Shown piece by piece: positions 1 to 8,369 of a stretch of 64,000 nucleotides of DNA. Below the pieces are notes generated by a model that saw only the letters and a program-made list of their open reading frames with translations, was not told the DNA's origin and made no database searches. The stretch is from PKWO01 sp036384915 (lineage in GTDB: Bacteria > Pseudomonadota > Gammaproteobacteria > Burkholderiales > Burkholderiaceae_D): NCBI GenBank assembly GCA_036384915.1, contig DASVLJ010000025.1:62001-126000 (forward strand), read 5' to 3'. The position numbers were made by a program, and so were the translations under genes. The first letter of the stretch is position 1, and each line of letters begins with the position of its first letter.

Positions 1-631
1 TGGCGAAGACGGTGCGGGACATCCCCGAAATGCCCGCCAATGCTTCCAGAGACCATTCCTGGCCGGGATCGTTATGCATCGCCACCAATGCTTTTCGCAG
101 CTTCGGATGCGACAAGCCGGCCAGCATGCCTCCACTGATTTGCCCCGTTTCCATCAGGTGCCGCAAGACCTGGATCAACACTACTTCGAACAGCCGGTCA
201 ATCAATGCGTGCCGACCGCAGTTGTTGCCGAACGCTTCTTCAAACAAGAGGCTTAGCACGTGGTCCGCGCCGTCAATGTGCTGCAACGGCAAGCACACGA
301 GATCCGGCAACGCAGCCGCTACCGGGTTCGTCATGTCCCCATCGAAATGAAGCTCTGCGCAGACAAGGTCCGCTCCGCGCTGAGGGTCGGTAACAAAGCG
401 GCGAGACGTCGGGCGCGGATAAAGCAGCAGGCTTGGAACGCTCACCTGGAGCGCCGGGCGTCCTGCCTGCATGACCTCAATCGCCCCGGCCCTGATCAAG
501 TGCAGTTGTCCCCCTTGATTTGGTGCGGAGAAGTCCGTGATCCCGCACAGGGCGCCGGAATGGAACATGCGTGCGCGAACGGGAAAATGGCTCAGCAGTG
601 CTGCCAGGCGGTCAGTGCATGCCTCGTTCAA
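1..631 (-). CDS. AraC-family transcriptional regulator, partial (3' end off the window)
   Basis: The minus strand is open for 210 codons up to the window edge. The translation looks like the cupin-type N-terminal half of an AraC regulator (Cupin_6/AraC_N class), with stretches such as SRRFVTDPQRGADLVCAELHFD... cut here to its key part, then an all-helical segment ending in the start of the first HTH (LEALAGISGMSRTVFA). The C-terminal DNA-binding domain is mostly outside the window. The start is a TTG with an AGGAG seven bases upstream; no suitable ATG precedes it. It diverges from the secreted esterase, so it probably regulates it. Family assignment is fairly sure; the ligand is unknown. Confidence 0.75.
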   Translation of the reverse strand, partial: MNEACTDRLAALLSHFPVRARMFHSGALCGITDFSAPNQGGQLHLIRAGAIEVMQAGRPALQVSVPSLLLYPRPTSRRFVTDPQRGADLVCAELHFDGDMTNPVAAALPDLVCLPLQHIDGADHVLSLLFEEAFGNNCGRHALIDRLFEVVLIQVLRHLMETGQISGGMLAGLSHPKLRKALVAMHNDPGQEWSLEALAGISGMSRTVFA

Positions 632-801
632 GTTGGAACTCCTGATCAAGTTTTCTGTATTTTACATCACCAATGGTTCCAAGTTGCCCGCTAAAGTTCG
701 TTATGCCGCTTGGCTTCATTCCAACCCCAAAGCCTGCAGGGAGCGCTTGAGCCTCGTCGGAGTCGTTCGGCCTAATCGTCTTCAATACAAGGAGCAACAA
801 C

Positions 802-1815
802 ATGAAGTTCACACGCAAGCTCATCGCAGCATCCGCCATCGCCATGACATCCAGCTTATGCTTCGCGGCAGGCAGTCCCGGTGTCGAGCACCACACCCAG
901 GCCTTCCTCGACGCTTTGGCCAAAGGAGGAGGTCGGCCGTTGGAGACACTATCGCCTGCCGATGCGCGGCAGGTGCTCGTCGGTGCACAAAAGGGGGCAA
1001 AATTGCCGCCTGCCGACGTGAGCGAGAAAACCCTCACCGTCGATGGGAAACAGATAACGCTAAACATCGTCCGACCAGCGGGTTCCAAAGGCGTGCTTCC
1101 TGCGTTCATATTCGTTCATGGCGGCGGCTGGGTCCTGGGCGATTTCCCGACACATGAGCGCTTTGTGCGCGATCTGGTGGCCGATTCCGGGGCGGTGGGG
1201 ATTTTTGTAAACTACACGCCATCGCCCGAGGCGCACTATCCGGTGGCGATCAACGAGATCTACGCCGCTGCCAAGTGGGTGGCCGAAAATGGCGCGCAGA
1301 TCAACGTGGACGGGAAGCGCCTGGCTATCGCTGGCAATAGTGTGGGCGGCAATATGGCAACGGTGGTGGCGCTCATGGCCAAGGCCAAGGGAACGCCGGC
1401 CTTGCGCGCGCAAGTGCTGTTTTGGCCGGTCACGAATGCCAACTTCGAGAACGCGTCCTACGACGAATACGCCAGCGGCCACTTCCTGACCAAGGACATG
1501 ATGAAGTGGTTCTGGAATGCCTACACCACGGACCCGGTGCAACGCCAGGAAATTTACGCTTCGCCCCTGCTCGCCACACCAGAGCAATTGAAGGGTTTGC
1601 CGCCCACGCTGATCCAGACGGCCGAGAAGGACGTTCTTCGCGATGAGGGTGAAGCGTATGCACGCAAGCTCGATGCCGCCGGCGTATCCGTTGTCGCGAC
1701 CCGCTACAACGGCATGATTCACGACTTTGGCTTGCTCAACGTATTGTCGGACCTGCCTGAGACCAAGGCCGCGTTGCATCAAGCCAGCGAGGAGCTGAAG
1801 GCGCGTCTGAAGTAG
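802..1815 (+). CDS. Secreted alpha/beta-hydrolase, hormone-sensitive-lipase (family IV) esterase
   Basis: This 337-aa protein probably hydrolyses carboxyl esters. It has a signal peptide (cut after CFA, residue 22), so it should act in the periplasm or outside. The oxyanion-hole motif HGGGW is at 106-110. The nucleophile elbow reads GNSVGG with Ser180, instead of the usual GDSAGG. Asp277 (EKDVLRDE) and His307 (MIHDFG) complete the triad. AAGGAG precedes the ATG at a good distance. It is divergently transcribed from the AraC-type gene across about 170 bp, which suggests control by that regulator. The substrate cannot be told from sequence; short acyl esters or acetylated carbohydrate are typical for the family. 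Confidence 0.85.
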   Translation: MKFTRKLIAASAIAMTSSLCFAAGSPGVEHHTQAFLDALAKGGGRPLETLSPADARQVLVGAQKGAKLPPADVSEKTLTVDGKQITLNIVRPAGSKGVLPAFIFVHGGGWVLGDFPTHERFVRDLVADSGAVGIFVNYTPSPEAHYPVAINEIYAAAKWVAENGAQINVDGKRLAIAGNSVGGNMATVVALMAKAKGTPALRAQVLFWPVTNANFENASYDEYASGHFLTKDMMKWFWNAYTTDPVQRQEIYASPLLATPEQLKGLPPTLIQTAEKDVLRDEGEAYARKLDAAGVSVVATRYNGMIHDFGLLNVLSDLPETKAALHQASEELKARLK

Positions 1816-2041
1816 GAAGATCGGCACCGGCCCAATGCATGAGAGACATTGGGCCGATCGATGGCCGATCAGGCATGGTCGAACAAGCATGGCCGGTCAA
1901 GCCGGAGAATGATCGCGCAAAACACTTGCATGCGCATGTGCCGATGGCAAGCTTCGACCTACCGGCCTGAGGCCCGACTGGCGCCCGGTTGTCGCCAACA
2001 TAGGGAAGGAATCCGATAGCTGCATGCGGCGGACAGGAAGT

Positions 2042-2077
2042 TTGACAATCCCGCCAATGATGTATACAGTGTATACA
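2042..2077 (+). promoter_or_regulatory. tetR promoter with palindromic operator overlapping the start codon
   Basis: TTGACA (2042-2047) is followed after 15 bp by TATACA (2063-2068). The palindrome TGTATACAGTGTATACA (2061-2077) covers the -10 and ends on the A of the tetR ATG. There is no Shine-Dalgarno sequence in front of the ATG. Transcription from this promoter would start almost exactly at the ATG, giving a leaderless mRNA. The perfect 8-bp arms around a single G are what a TetR dimer operator looks like, so autorepression is the likely meaning. Confidence 0.65.
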
Positions 2078-2658
2078 TGACTGAACCGACAACCCAGGAA
2101 AAAATCCTCCGCGCTGCGCGCAAGCTGCTGGAAAAGGAAGGCGCGCCGGCCGTCTCCATGCGCCGTGTGGCCGAGGCCGTGGGCATCACGCCGATGGCGA
2201 TCTACCGCCATTTCGCCAACCGCGAAGCCTTGTTGAAGCGCATCTCGGACGATGCCTTTACGGCCGTGGCGGCCGATTGGCAAAAGGCGGCGCAGACGCC
2301 GGACGCCATGCTGGGCTTGCGCCATGCCATGCTGAACTATCTCGACTATGCGATGCGGCAGCCGCATCTGTTCGACTACAGTTTTTCCGTCGCGCGCGAC
2401 GATGCGCGGCGCTTTCCCGAAGACTTCCGCGCGCGGCTCTCGCCGACCTTGAACGTGGTGGCCGATTTGATCGCAGGCGGCATGCGGCAGGGCTTGCTGC
2501 GCGAGGGCGATCCGTGGGACGTGGCGATGACGCTGTGGGCCCAGGGCCATGGCTTGATCGCGCTGTACCGGGCCGGCCGCTTCAGTTTCGACGCCGCGCA
2601 ATTCCGCGCGTTTTACCTTCAATCCATAGGAGTGCTGTTCGATGGCATTAAAGCTTGA
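2077..2658 (+). CDS. TetR/AcrR-family transcriptional regulator
   Basis: This 193-aa protein has the TetR N-terminal HTH at about residues 10-56, with the recognition region VGITPMAIYRHFANREAL, followed by an all-helical ligand-binding half. No ATG upstream is in frame, and the ATG sits at the end of a 17-bp palindrome with no ribosome-binding site, so translation is probably leaderless. The 3' end overlaps the next gene by 17 bp, so the two are translationally coupled. The likely role is autorepression and control of the downstream Lnt-like gene. The ligand is unknown. Confidence 0.88.
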   Translation: MTEPTTQEKILRAARKLLEKEGAPAVSMRRVAEAVGITPMAIYRHFANREALLKRISDDAFTAVAADWQKAAQTPDAMLGLRHAMLNYLDYAMRQPHLFDYSFSVARDDARRFPEDFRARLSPTLNVVADLIAGGMRQGLLREGDPWDVAMTLWAQGHGLIALYRAGRFSFDAAQFRAFYLQSIGVLFDGIKA

Positions 2659-4063
2659 TTTCACATGGCTGGGGCTGGGTGCGCTGGCTACCGTCGTATC
2701 CGGCGCGGCATGGTGGCTCGGCACCGGTCTCGCGCCCTTGCACTGGATGACCTGGTTTGCGCCCCTGCCGGTACTGTTGCTCGCGCCGCGCGTGCGCTGG
2801 CCGGCGGCCATGCTTGCGGCAATTGCCGCCGGCTGCTGTGCCGGCGCCAGTTCCTGGCATTACCTGCACGACGTGATCAAGCTGCCGCTGGCGGTAGACT
2901 TGATGACCGTGATCGCGCCCGGCATCGGTTTCGCCCTGTGCGTGCTGCTGTTCCGCAAGCTCTGGCTCGACGGACGGCTCGCCGCCGCCGCGCTGGCGCC
3001 GCCCGCCTTGTGGGGCGCGCTCGACTATCTCGGCTCGCTCGGTTCGCCGCACGGCACCTGGGGCAGTCTCGCTTATACCCAGATGGATGCGCCGGTGGTG
3101 ATCCAGGTGGCGGCGTTGACGGGCTTGTGGGGCGTGGGCTTCCTGATGCTGCTCTTGCCTTCGGCGATTGCGGTGGCATTGCTGCCGGGGCCGGGCATCA
3201 AGCCTCGCGCAGCGGTCGGCGGCGCGGCCCTGCTATTGGTTGCCGCCGCCTTCCTCTACGGGCAGATACGCTTGCAAGAGCCGGCTGAGGCAAGCATGCG
3301 CCTCGGCCTGGTCTCGCTCAAGGGCCCGGTGCGGCCGGCGCTCGATTCCGTCGAAGGGCAGGCCATGCTGCAGCGCTACCTTGCCGCGATCGATGCGCTG
3401 GCGGCCAAGGGCGCCAAGGCCGTCGTCCTGCCCGAAACCGCCTTTGCCGTGGAACAGGAAAGCATCCCGCAGCTGGCCGAAAGCGCCGCGCGGCTCGGTA
3501 TCGTGATCGATACCGGCGCGGCCGTGGGCGATGCGAAACAGAGGGAGCACAACATGGCGCTGGCGTTTTCTCCCGCTGCGCCGGCGGCGGCCTATGCCAA
3601 GCATCACCTGATACCCGGTTTTGAAAGCCGCTATCAGCCCGGTACCGGCTATGCCATGGCGCCGGGCATGGCCGATACCGGCCTCGCCGTTTGCAAGGAC
3701 ATGGATTTCCACGACATCGGCAACGCTTACTCCGGGCGCGGCGCGCAACTCTTGCTCGTGCCGGCCTGGGATTTCGTGGCCGACGGCTGGCTGCACGGAC
3801 GCATGGCCATCATGCGCGGGGTCGAGAGCGGTTTCGCCATTGCCCGCGCGGCAAGGAATGGCCGCCTGACGCTGTCCGACGACCGTGGCCGCGTGCTGGC
3901 CGAGGCTTCCGACGATGCCGGCGATGCGCAGCTGGTGGCCGACTTGCCGCTGCGCCATACGCATACGCTCTATGCGGCCTGGGGCGACTGGTTTGCCTGG
4001 CTGGAGCTTGCGTTGCTGGTGTTCGTGCTGTCGCGCTTACGTTTCCGAAATAGGCAAAATTGA
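2642..4063 (+). CDS. Lnt-like (apolipoprotein N-acyltransferase-type) carbon-nitrogen hydrolase, membrane protein
   Basis: This 473-aa protein has several transmembrane helices over residues 1-210, a periplasmic nitrilase-fold domain (about 215-440) and a last helix (about 450-466). The nitrilase triad is visible as Glu265 (VVLPETAF), Lys320 (AKHHLIPG) and Cys351 (LAVCKDMDF). Lnt N-acylates lipoproteins with this architecture, but the housekeeping enzyme is usually near 500 aa and sits in a conserved context. This copy is under a TetR gene, so it may be a specialised paralogue acting on another acyl acceptor or amide. TAGGAG precedes the ATG by nine bases. The fold is sure; the reaction is inferred. 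Confidence 0.8.
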   Translation: MALKLDFTWLGLGALATVVSGAAWWLGTGLAPLHWMTWFAPLPVLLLAPRVRWPAAMLAAIAAGCCAGASSWHYLHDVIKLPLAVDLMTVIAPGIGFALCVLLFRKLWLDGRLAAAALAPPALWGALDYLGSLGSPHGTWGSLAYTQMDAPVVIQVAALTGLWGVGFLMLLLPSAIAVALLPGPGIKPRAAVGGAALLLVAAAFLYGQIRLQEPAEASMRLGLVSLKGPVRPALDSVEGQAMLQRYLAAIDALAAKGAKAVVLPETAFAVEQESIPQLAESAARLGIVIDTGAAVGDAKQREHNMALAFSPAAPAAAYAKHHLIPGFESRYQPGTGYAMAPGMADTGLAVCKDMDFHDIGNAYSGRGAQLLLVPAWDFVADGWLHGRMAIMRGVESGFAIARAARNGRLTLSDDRGRVLAEASDDAGDAQLVADLPLRHTHTLYAAWGDWFAWLELALLVFVLSRLRFRNRQN

Positions 4064-4122
4064 TATACCCCCGCGCAAAAAAAGCATAAGCTCCCGTACC
4101 GGGCTTTGCCTATGATGGTTTG

Positions 4123-4150
4123 GCGCCGGACCCGCATCCGGGTTCGGCGT
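4123..4150 (+). promoter_or_regulatory. Stem-loop in the 5' leader of the first galactanase gene
   Basis: The arms CCGGACCCG (4126-4134) and CGGGTTCGG (4139-4147) pair around a CATC loop with one G-T wobble, and can be extended by two or three pairs. It ends about 15 bases before the Shine-Dalgarno sequence of the GH53 gene. No T-tract follows, so it is not a standard terminator for the upstream gene. It could be a leader structure or an inverted-repeat protein site. Confidence 0.35.
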
Positions 4151-4174
4151 CCACAACAACCATCAGGAGACAAT

Positions 4175-5173
4175 ATGAAGCATCCATTCTTGGCGCGCGC
4201 GCTTTGTGCGTGTGCGTTTGCATTTTCCGGCTTCGTCGGCACGGCGCGAGCCGCCACTTTCGCCAACGGCGCCGACGTGAGTTGGGTCGATCAGGAGGAA
4301 TCGAGCGGTTATTCCTTCGAAAACAGTTCCGGCGTCAAGACCGACCCCTTCGTGCTGCTGAAGGGTCTGGGTATCAATGCCGTCCGGTTGCGCGTCTGGG
4401 TTAATCCGAGCGGCGGCTGGTGCAACGGTTCCGATACGCTGTACAAGGCGAAGCGTGCGGCGGCACAGGGCCAGGCCATCATGATCGACTTCCATTACAG
4501 CGACACGTGGGCCGACCCCAGCCACCAGACGGTTCCCTCGGCCTGGAGCTCGCATACGGCGGCGCAATTGAGCAACGACGTCTACAGCCACACCTACGGC
4601 ATCCTCAACTACCTGAAGTCGAACGGCATCACGGTGAGCTGGGTGCAGGTCGGCAATGAAATCAATAGCGGCATGCTCTGGCCCACGGGCAATACCTCGA
4701 ACGGTTTCGGCCAGCTTGCGACATACATCAACAGCGGCTATAACGCCGTCAAGGCGGTATATCCGGGCGCAAAGGTGGTGATCCACCTGGCCAACGGCTA
4801 TAACGATTCCGACTTCCGCTGGTTCTTCGACGGCATCAAGGGTGCCGGCGCGAAATGGGACGTGATCGGCATGTCGCACTATCCCCCTGTCGCGAGCTGG
4901 TCGACCTACAACAACGAGGTATCGACCACCATGTGGGACATGGTGGGCCGCTATGGCAAGCCCGTGGTCATCAGCGAGGTCGGCATGGATTGGCAGCAGG
5001 CGGCCACGGCCAAGAGCATGCTGAGCGACTTGATTAACAAGGTGAAGGCCTTGGGCAGCAACGGCCTCGGCGTATTCTATTGGGAGCCGGATGCCTTTCC
5101 GGGGTGGCAGGGGTATACCTTTGGTGCAGTCAACGCATCCGGGCAATTTACTTCGGCCATGAGCGCGTTCTAA
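4175..5173 (+). CDS. Arabinogalactan endo-beta-1,4-galactanase, GH53 (secreted)
   Basis: This 332-aa enzyme should cut beta-1,4-galactan backbones of pectin side chains into galacto-oligosaccharides. A signal peptide ends at AAT near residue 27. GH53 (clan GH-A) signatures are INAVRLRVW (68-75), acid/base Glu162 in VQVGNEINSG, and nucleophile Glu268 in VVISEVGMDW. An in-frame start 69 bp upstream exists, but CAGGAG just before this ATG and the signal peptide favour the start given. It is convergent with the minus-strand galactan operon next door and is the second endo-galactanase of the locus. It may act extracellularly, ahead of import through the TonB receptor. Confidence 0.92.
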   Translation: MKHPFLARALCACAFAFSGFVGTARAATFANGADVSWVDQEESSGYSFENSSGVKTDPFVLLKGLGINAVRLRVWVNPSGGWCNGSDTLYKAKRAAAQGQAIMIDFHYSDTWADPSHQTVPSAWSSHTAAQLSNDVYSHTYGILNYLKSNGITVSWVQVGNEINSGMLWPTGNTSNGFGQLATYINSGYNAVKAVYPGAKVVIHLANGYNDSDFRWFFDGIKGAGAKWDVIGMSHYPPVASWSTYNNEVSTTMWDMVGRYGKPVVISEVGMDWQQAATAKSMLSDLINKVKALGSNGLGVFYWEPDAFPGWQGYTFGAVNASGQFTSAMSAF

Positions 5174-5190
5174 CTGACCGCAGCTAACCT

Positions 5191-5226
5191 CCCCTTACCC
5201 CTCTTCCGCAACCGGGAGAGGGCCCA
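5191..5226. repeat. REP-like palindrome, copy A
   Basis: An imperfect hairpin of the form CCCCTCTTCCG...CGGGAGAGGG follows the galactanase gene. Two better-preserved copies of the same element lie at 28.8 and 28.9 kb. These GC-rich intergenic palindromes resemble REP sequences of many proteobacteria. Confidence 0.55.
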
Positions 5227-5231
5227 GGAGA

Positions 5232-5402
5232 CTAGGAGTCTGCGCGGCAGAACGAGTCGAACCGAAATGGGTGGGAAAAGAGCCCAATTTGGCCTCGCTT
5301 TTGAGGACTGTAGCCGTAGCTACAGCCGGAAAAACGGGGGGGCAAAGTGGGACTTTTCTCCATCCATTGCAGCCGACTCGCTTCTGCCGCGCAGGCTCCT
5401 AG
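5232..5402. mobile_element. MITE-like non-autonomous element (about 171 bp)
   Basis: Terminal inverted repeats of 28-29 bp (5232-5259 and 5374-5402) begin CTAGGAG and contain TGCGCGGCAGAA; they differ at only two or three places. The interior continues to pair imperfectly towards a central small hairpin at CTGTAGC/GCTACAG, so the whole unit folds into one long stem. It has no coding capacity. The right end supplies the TAG stop codon of the adjacent lysR gene. No second copy or matching transposase is in the window. Confidence 0.7.
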
Positions 5403-6349
5403 GCTTGCGGGTACCGCAACGCAGCAGTCTCACGCAACGCCGCCAGCATCGCTTCCGCCCCCGGCGACAATTGATGCCCCTTGCGCGTAACGATGCCATA
5501 CACGTCCATGCGCAGCGCCAGGTCGAACGGCAACACGGCGAGGATGCCGGTATCGAGATGCGTCTGCACCAATTCCTCGGGCAATACCACGATCATGTCG
5601 CTGCCGACCAGCAGGCTGGTGACAACAGACAGGGCGGCGGTCTCCACCGTCTCTTCCGGCATGTCCAATCCCTGGGAAAGAAACAGCGCGGTCAGGCGGT
5701 CGCGCAGGATACTGCCGTTGGGCGGCAGGATCCACCCTTCATGCACCAGGTCCTTCAATTGCAAGCCATGGCGCTGGGTCAGCGGATGTCCCGCGCGCGC
5801 GATCAGGCTGTGCGGCTCGTCGGTCAGCGGTTCGAAATTCAGCTCCGCGGCCGACTTGCTGTCGAGGATGCGGCCGATCACGATGTCGAGCGAGCCTTCG
5901 CGCAAGCGCTCGATCAAGACCTTGCTGGTATCGACATGCACCGATACGTGCACCTTGGAATGGCGGCTCTTGAGCAGCTTGAGCGCCTCGGGCACGAGGC
6001 CGGTCGAAGGCGTCATCACCGTGCCCAGCGCCACGCGGCCCGAGAGGCCGGACAGCAGCTCCATCACCTCCTGGTAAGCCGCATCCATTTCGGAGAGGGC
6101 GGCGCCGGCGCGGCGGATCAGCACTTCGCCATACCAGGTCGGCACCACGCCGCGCGGCAGGCGTTCGAACAATTGCACGCCCAGCACGTGTTCCAGTTCG
6201 GCCAAGAGCTTCGACGCGGCCGGTTGCGTCAGGTTGGCCGCTTCGGCCGCATGCAAAATGGATCCGTGCCGCCCAAGCTCGGCCAAGAGCACCATGTGGC
6301 GCGTCTTGAGATGGGAGCGGACGAAGCGGTTGGATCCTTGGTCGGACAT
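5399..6349 (-). CDS. LysR-family regulator of the galactan/galactose operon (GbpR-like)
   Basis: This 316-aa LysR protein has a winged HTH at residues 12-72 (ANLTQPAASKLLAELE) and a periplasmic-binding-like effector domain after about residue 95. Its wording resembles the GbpR group that controls sugar-binding-protein genes. It is the last gene of a minus-strand run and starts 22 bp after the SDR stop, so it is probably co-transcribed with the operon it controls. Its stop codon TAG falls inside the inverted repeat of a MITE, so the last residues may have been changed by the insertion. Likely effector: galactose or an oxidised derivative (inference). Confidence 0.82.
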   Translation of the reverse strand: MSDQGSNRFVRSHLKTRHMVLLAELGRHGSILHAAEAANLTQPAASKLLAELEHVLGVQLFERLPRGVVPTWYGEVLIRRAGAALSEMDAAYQEVMELLSGLSGRVALGTVMTPSTGLVPEALKLLKSRHSKVHVSVHVDTSKVLIERLREGSLDIVIGRILDSKSAAELNFEPLTDEPHSLIARAGHPLTQRHGLQLKDLVHEGWILPPNGSILRDRLTALFLSQGLDMPEETVETAALSVVTSLLVGSDMIVVLPEELVQTHLDTGILAVLPFDLALRMDVYGIVTRKGHQLSPGAEAMLAALRETAALRYPQA

Positions 6350-6371
6350 CTTTCGTGCTTAGCTGGAAGGG

Positions 6372-7142
6372 TCATTCATGATAGAGTTGGGACCTGCCCC
6401 CGTCAATCAGGATGTCCGTCGCATTGATGAAGCGCGCCTCGTCGCTGGCGAGGAAGAGCGCGGTATGGGCCACTTCCTCGGGCCGGCCGATGCGCTTGCA
6501 CGGCAGCAGTTCGGCTTGCCGTTTGCGCTCGGCTTCAGGGTCGGGGCAGCCGGCAAACCAGGCCTCGATCGCTTCCGTCATGATCAGTCCCGGCGAAATC
6601 GAATTGACGCGGATGCCGCGCGCCGCATATTCGATGCCGAGCGAGCGCGTCAGCCCGATGAGCGCATGCTTGGCCACGGGATAGGGGAAGCAGCCGGGAA
6701 TGATGCGGTGGCCGTGCACCGAAGCGATGTTGACCACGCTGCCCGCGCCCTGCGCGAGCATATGCGGCAAAGCTGCGCGCGTGACGTTCCAGGCGCCGTC
6801 GAGGTCGACCGCGAAGCAGCGCTGCCACTGCTCGGCCGTCATCTGCAGCGGATCGGCGAATACGTTCATGCCGGCATTGTTGACCACGATGTCGAGCTTG
6901 CCGAAGCGTTTCACGGCTTGCTCCACCATGCGCGTTACCGCGTCGGGATCGGCCACGTCGGCGTGCACGAACAAGGCGCGCTCGCCCAGTTCCTCGCGCA
7001 TGGCGGCCGCCGCTTCATCGTCGCGGTGGCTGTTCAGTACCACAGCTGCGCCTTCGGCGGCGAACAGCCTCGCCACGGCCTTGCCGATGCCCAGCGTGGA
7101 ACCGGTGACCAGGGCGACCTTGTTTTGCAATCTGGAAGTCAT
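6372..7142 (-). CDS. SDR-family oxidoreductase, probable D-galactose 1-dehydrogenase
   Basis: This is a classical 256-aa short-chain dehydrogenase. It has the cofactor motif TGSTLGIG (13-20), NNAG (88-91), catalytic Ser141, and Tyr154/Lys158 in YPVAK. In this operon it lies between an endo-galactanase and the regulator, and a galactonolactonase-like gene and DgoD/K/A are present. Oxidation of galactose (possibly also arabinose) to the lactone is therefore the step it best fills. The gene starts only three bases after the galactanase stop with a weak ribosome-binding site, so translation is probably coupled. Family is certain; substrate is inferred from context. Confidence 0.8.
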   Translation of the reverse strand: MTSRLQNKVALVTGSTLGIGKAVARLFAAEGAAVVLNSHRDDEAAAAMREELGERALFVHADVADPDAVTRMVEQAVKRFGKLDIVVNNAGMNVFADPLQMTAEQWQRCFAVDLDGAWNVTRAALPHMLAQGAGSVVNIASVHGHRIIPGCFPYPVAKHALIGLTRSLGIEYAARGIRVNSISPGLIMTEAIEAWFAGCPDPEAERKRQAELLPCKRIGRPEEVAHTALFLASDEARFINATDILIDGGRSQLYHE

Positions 7143-7145
7143 GTC

Positions 7146-8369
7146 TTATTTCTTGTCGGAAGAGGAAGGCGGCAATGCGTCGGGGCCGACGGCATTGTCG
7201 CGGAATACGTCGAGTGCCGGCAGCGCATGGCCACGGAAATCGAACAGCGTGGTGTTGGAGACGAGGTTGGCCGCCGGCATGCCGTCGCTTTCGCGCAGGG
7301 CCCAGCCCACGCCGCGCGTGGCGATCATGATCGGATCCCAGTACAGCAGGCCGCGCATGCGGTCGGAAGATTTCAAGCCGGCGAACAGCCTGGCCATGAA
7401 TTCGCGCTGGCCTTCCGGCGTGCTCATGGTGTCGGGATAGGGGCCGTTGTCGCTCAACTGGCCGGCGCCGCCGCCGGGCAGGGCGGGGTGCCAGTTGAAG
7501 CCGACTTCCATCACCATCAAGTCCTTGTCGTAGCGCTTCACCAGTTCGCGGTTGAATGCCGCCACTTGCTCGACGGTCTTGCGCGTCCAGAATGGATAGT
7601 AAGACATGCCGATCACGTCCCAGTGCGCGCCGCCGGCCTTCACGTGGTCAAAGTAATTGCGGTACTTCTCGAAGTCGCCCGCGCCGTCGAGATGCAGGAT
7701 GACCTGGCTGTCCGGGTTGGCCGCCTTCACGCCTTCATAACCGGCTTCGAGCAATTGCGCCAGGCGCGGCCAGTTCCCTTCGGTCGCCTTGCCGTAGGGA
7801 TAAAGGAAACCGGCCTCGATCTCGTTGCCGATCGAGACGTATTGCGGCGGCGTGCCCTGGGTGCACATGGCTTGCACCACGTCGCGCGTGTGCTCGAATA
7901 CCAGGGTGCGCAGCCGGACGAAGCGCGCCGCCTCGTCGGGCAGGGCGCGCAATTGCGCGGCCCAGGCCGAAGGGAGGCTTTGCGTTTCGGAATTGGTCCA
8001 GAAGTCGCTGTAATGCAGCGTCAATTCGATCTGCAGACCGAGTTTGGCGGCACGCTTTGCCAGGCGCAGCAGGTCGTTCCGGTTCATCGAATCTTCCGGC
8101 CAGTAGTAGCCGTCGTGGCCGTGTCCGCTGCCGGGCGCTTCATAAAGGCGCAGGCGCACGATGCGGAAGCCGGAGTCGCGCAGGATTTCCAGCGCATCGC
8201 CCTGATGCCCGGCGCGGTCGTAATAGCGCGCACCATGGGCTTCCATCAAGGGCAGGACCGAGACATCGCCGCCGGCCAGGAAGGGTTTGGTGCCCTCGTC
8301 CGCCAGCGCCGGCAAGGCCAGCGCCAGGAGCGGTGGCAGAAGCAGCGGCAAGAGACGTTTAGCGCGCAC
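7146..8369 (-). CDS. Arabinogalactan endo-beta-1,4-galactanase, GH53 (second copy, exported)
   Basis: This 407-aa GH53 enzyme has a leucine-rich signal peptide ending at ALA (residue 23). Acid/base Glu183 is in SIGNEIEAG and nucleophile Glu288 is in VMEVGFNW. The start is GTG, overlapping the end of the ABC permease gene by 11 bp. It is about 75 residues longer than the first GH53 and quite divergent from it, so the two are not a recent duplication. Being embedded in the import operon, it could work on shorter or branched galactan fragments, perhaps in the periplasm. Confidence 0.9.
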   Translation of the reverse strand: MRAKRLLPLLLPPLLALALPALADEGTKPFLAGGDVSVLPLMEAHGARYYDRAGHQGDALEILRDSGFRIVRLRLYEAPGSGHGHDGYYWPEDSMNRNDLLRLAKRAAKLGLQIELTLHYSDFWTNSETQSLPSAWAAQLRALPDEAARFVRLRTLVFEHTRDVVQAMCTQGTPPQYVSIGNEIEAGFLYPYGKATEGNWPRLAQLLEAGYEGVKAANPDSQVILHLDGAGDFEKYRNYFDHVKAGGAHWDVIGMSYYPFWTRKTVEQVAAFNRELVKRYDKDLMVMEVGFNWHPALPGGGAGQLSDNGPYPDTMSTPEGQREFMARLFAGLKSSDRMRGLLYWDPIMIATRGVGWALRESDGMPAANLVSNTTLFDFRGHALPALDVFRDNAVGPDALPPSSSDKK

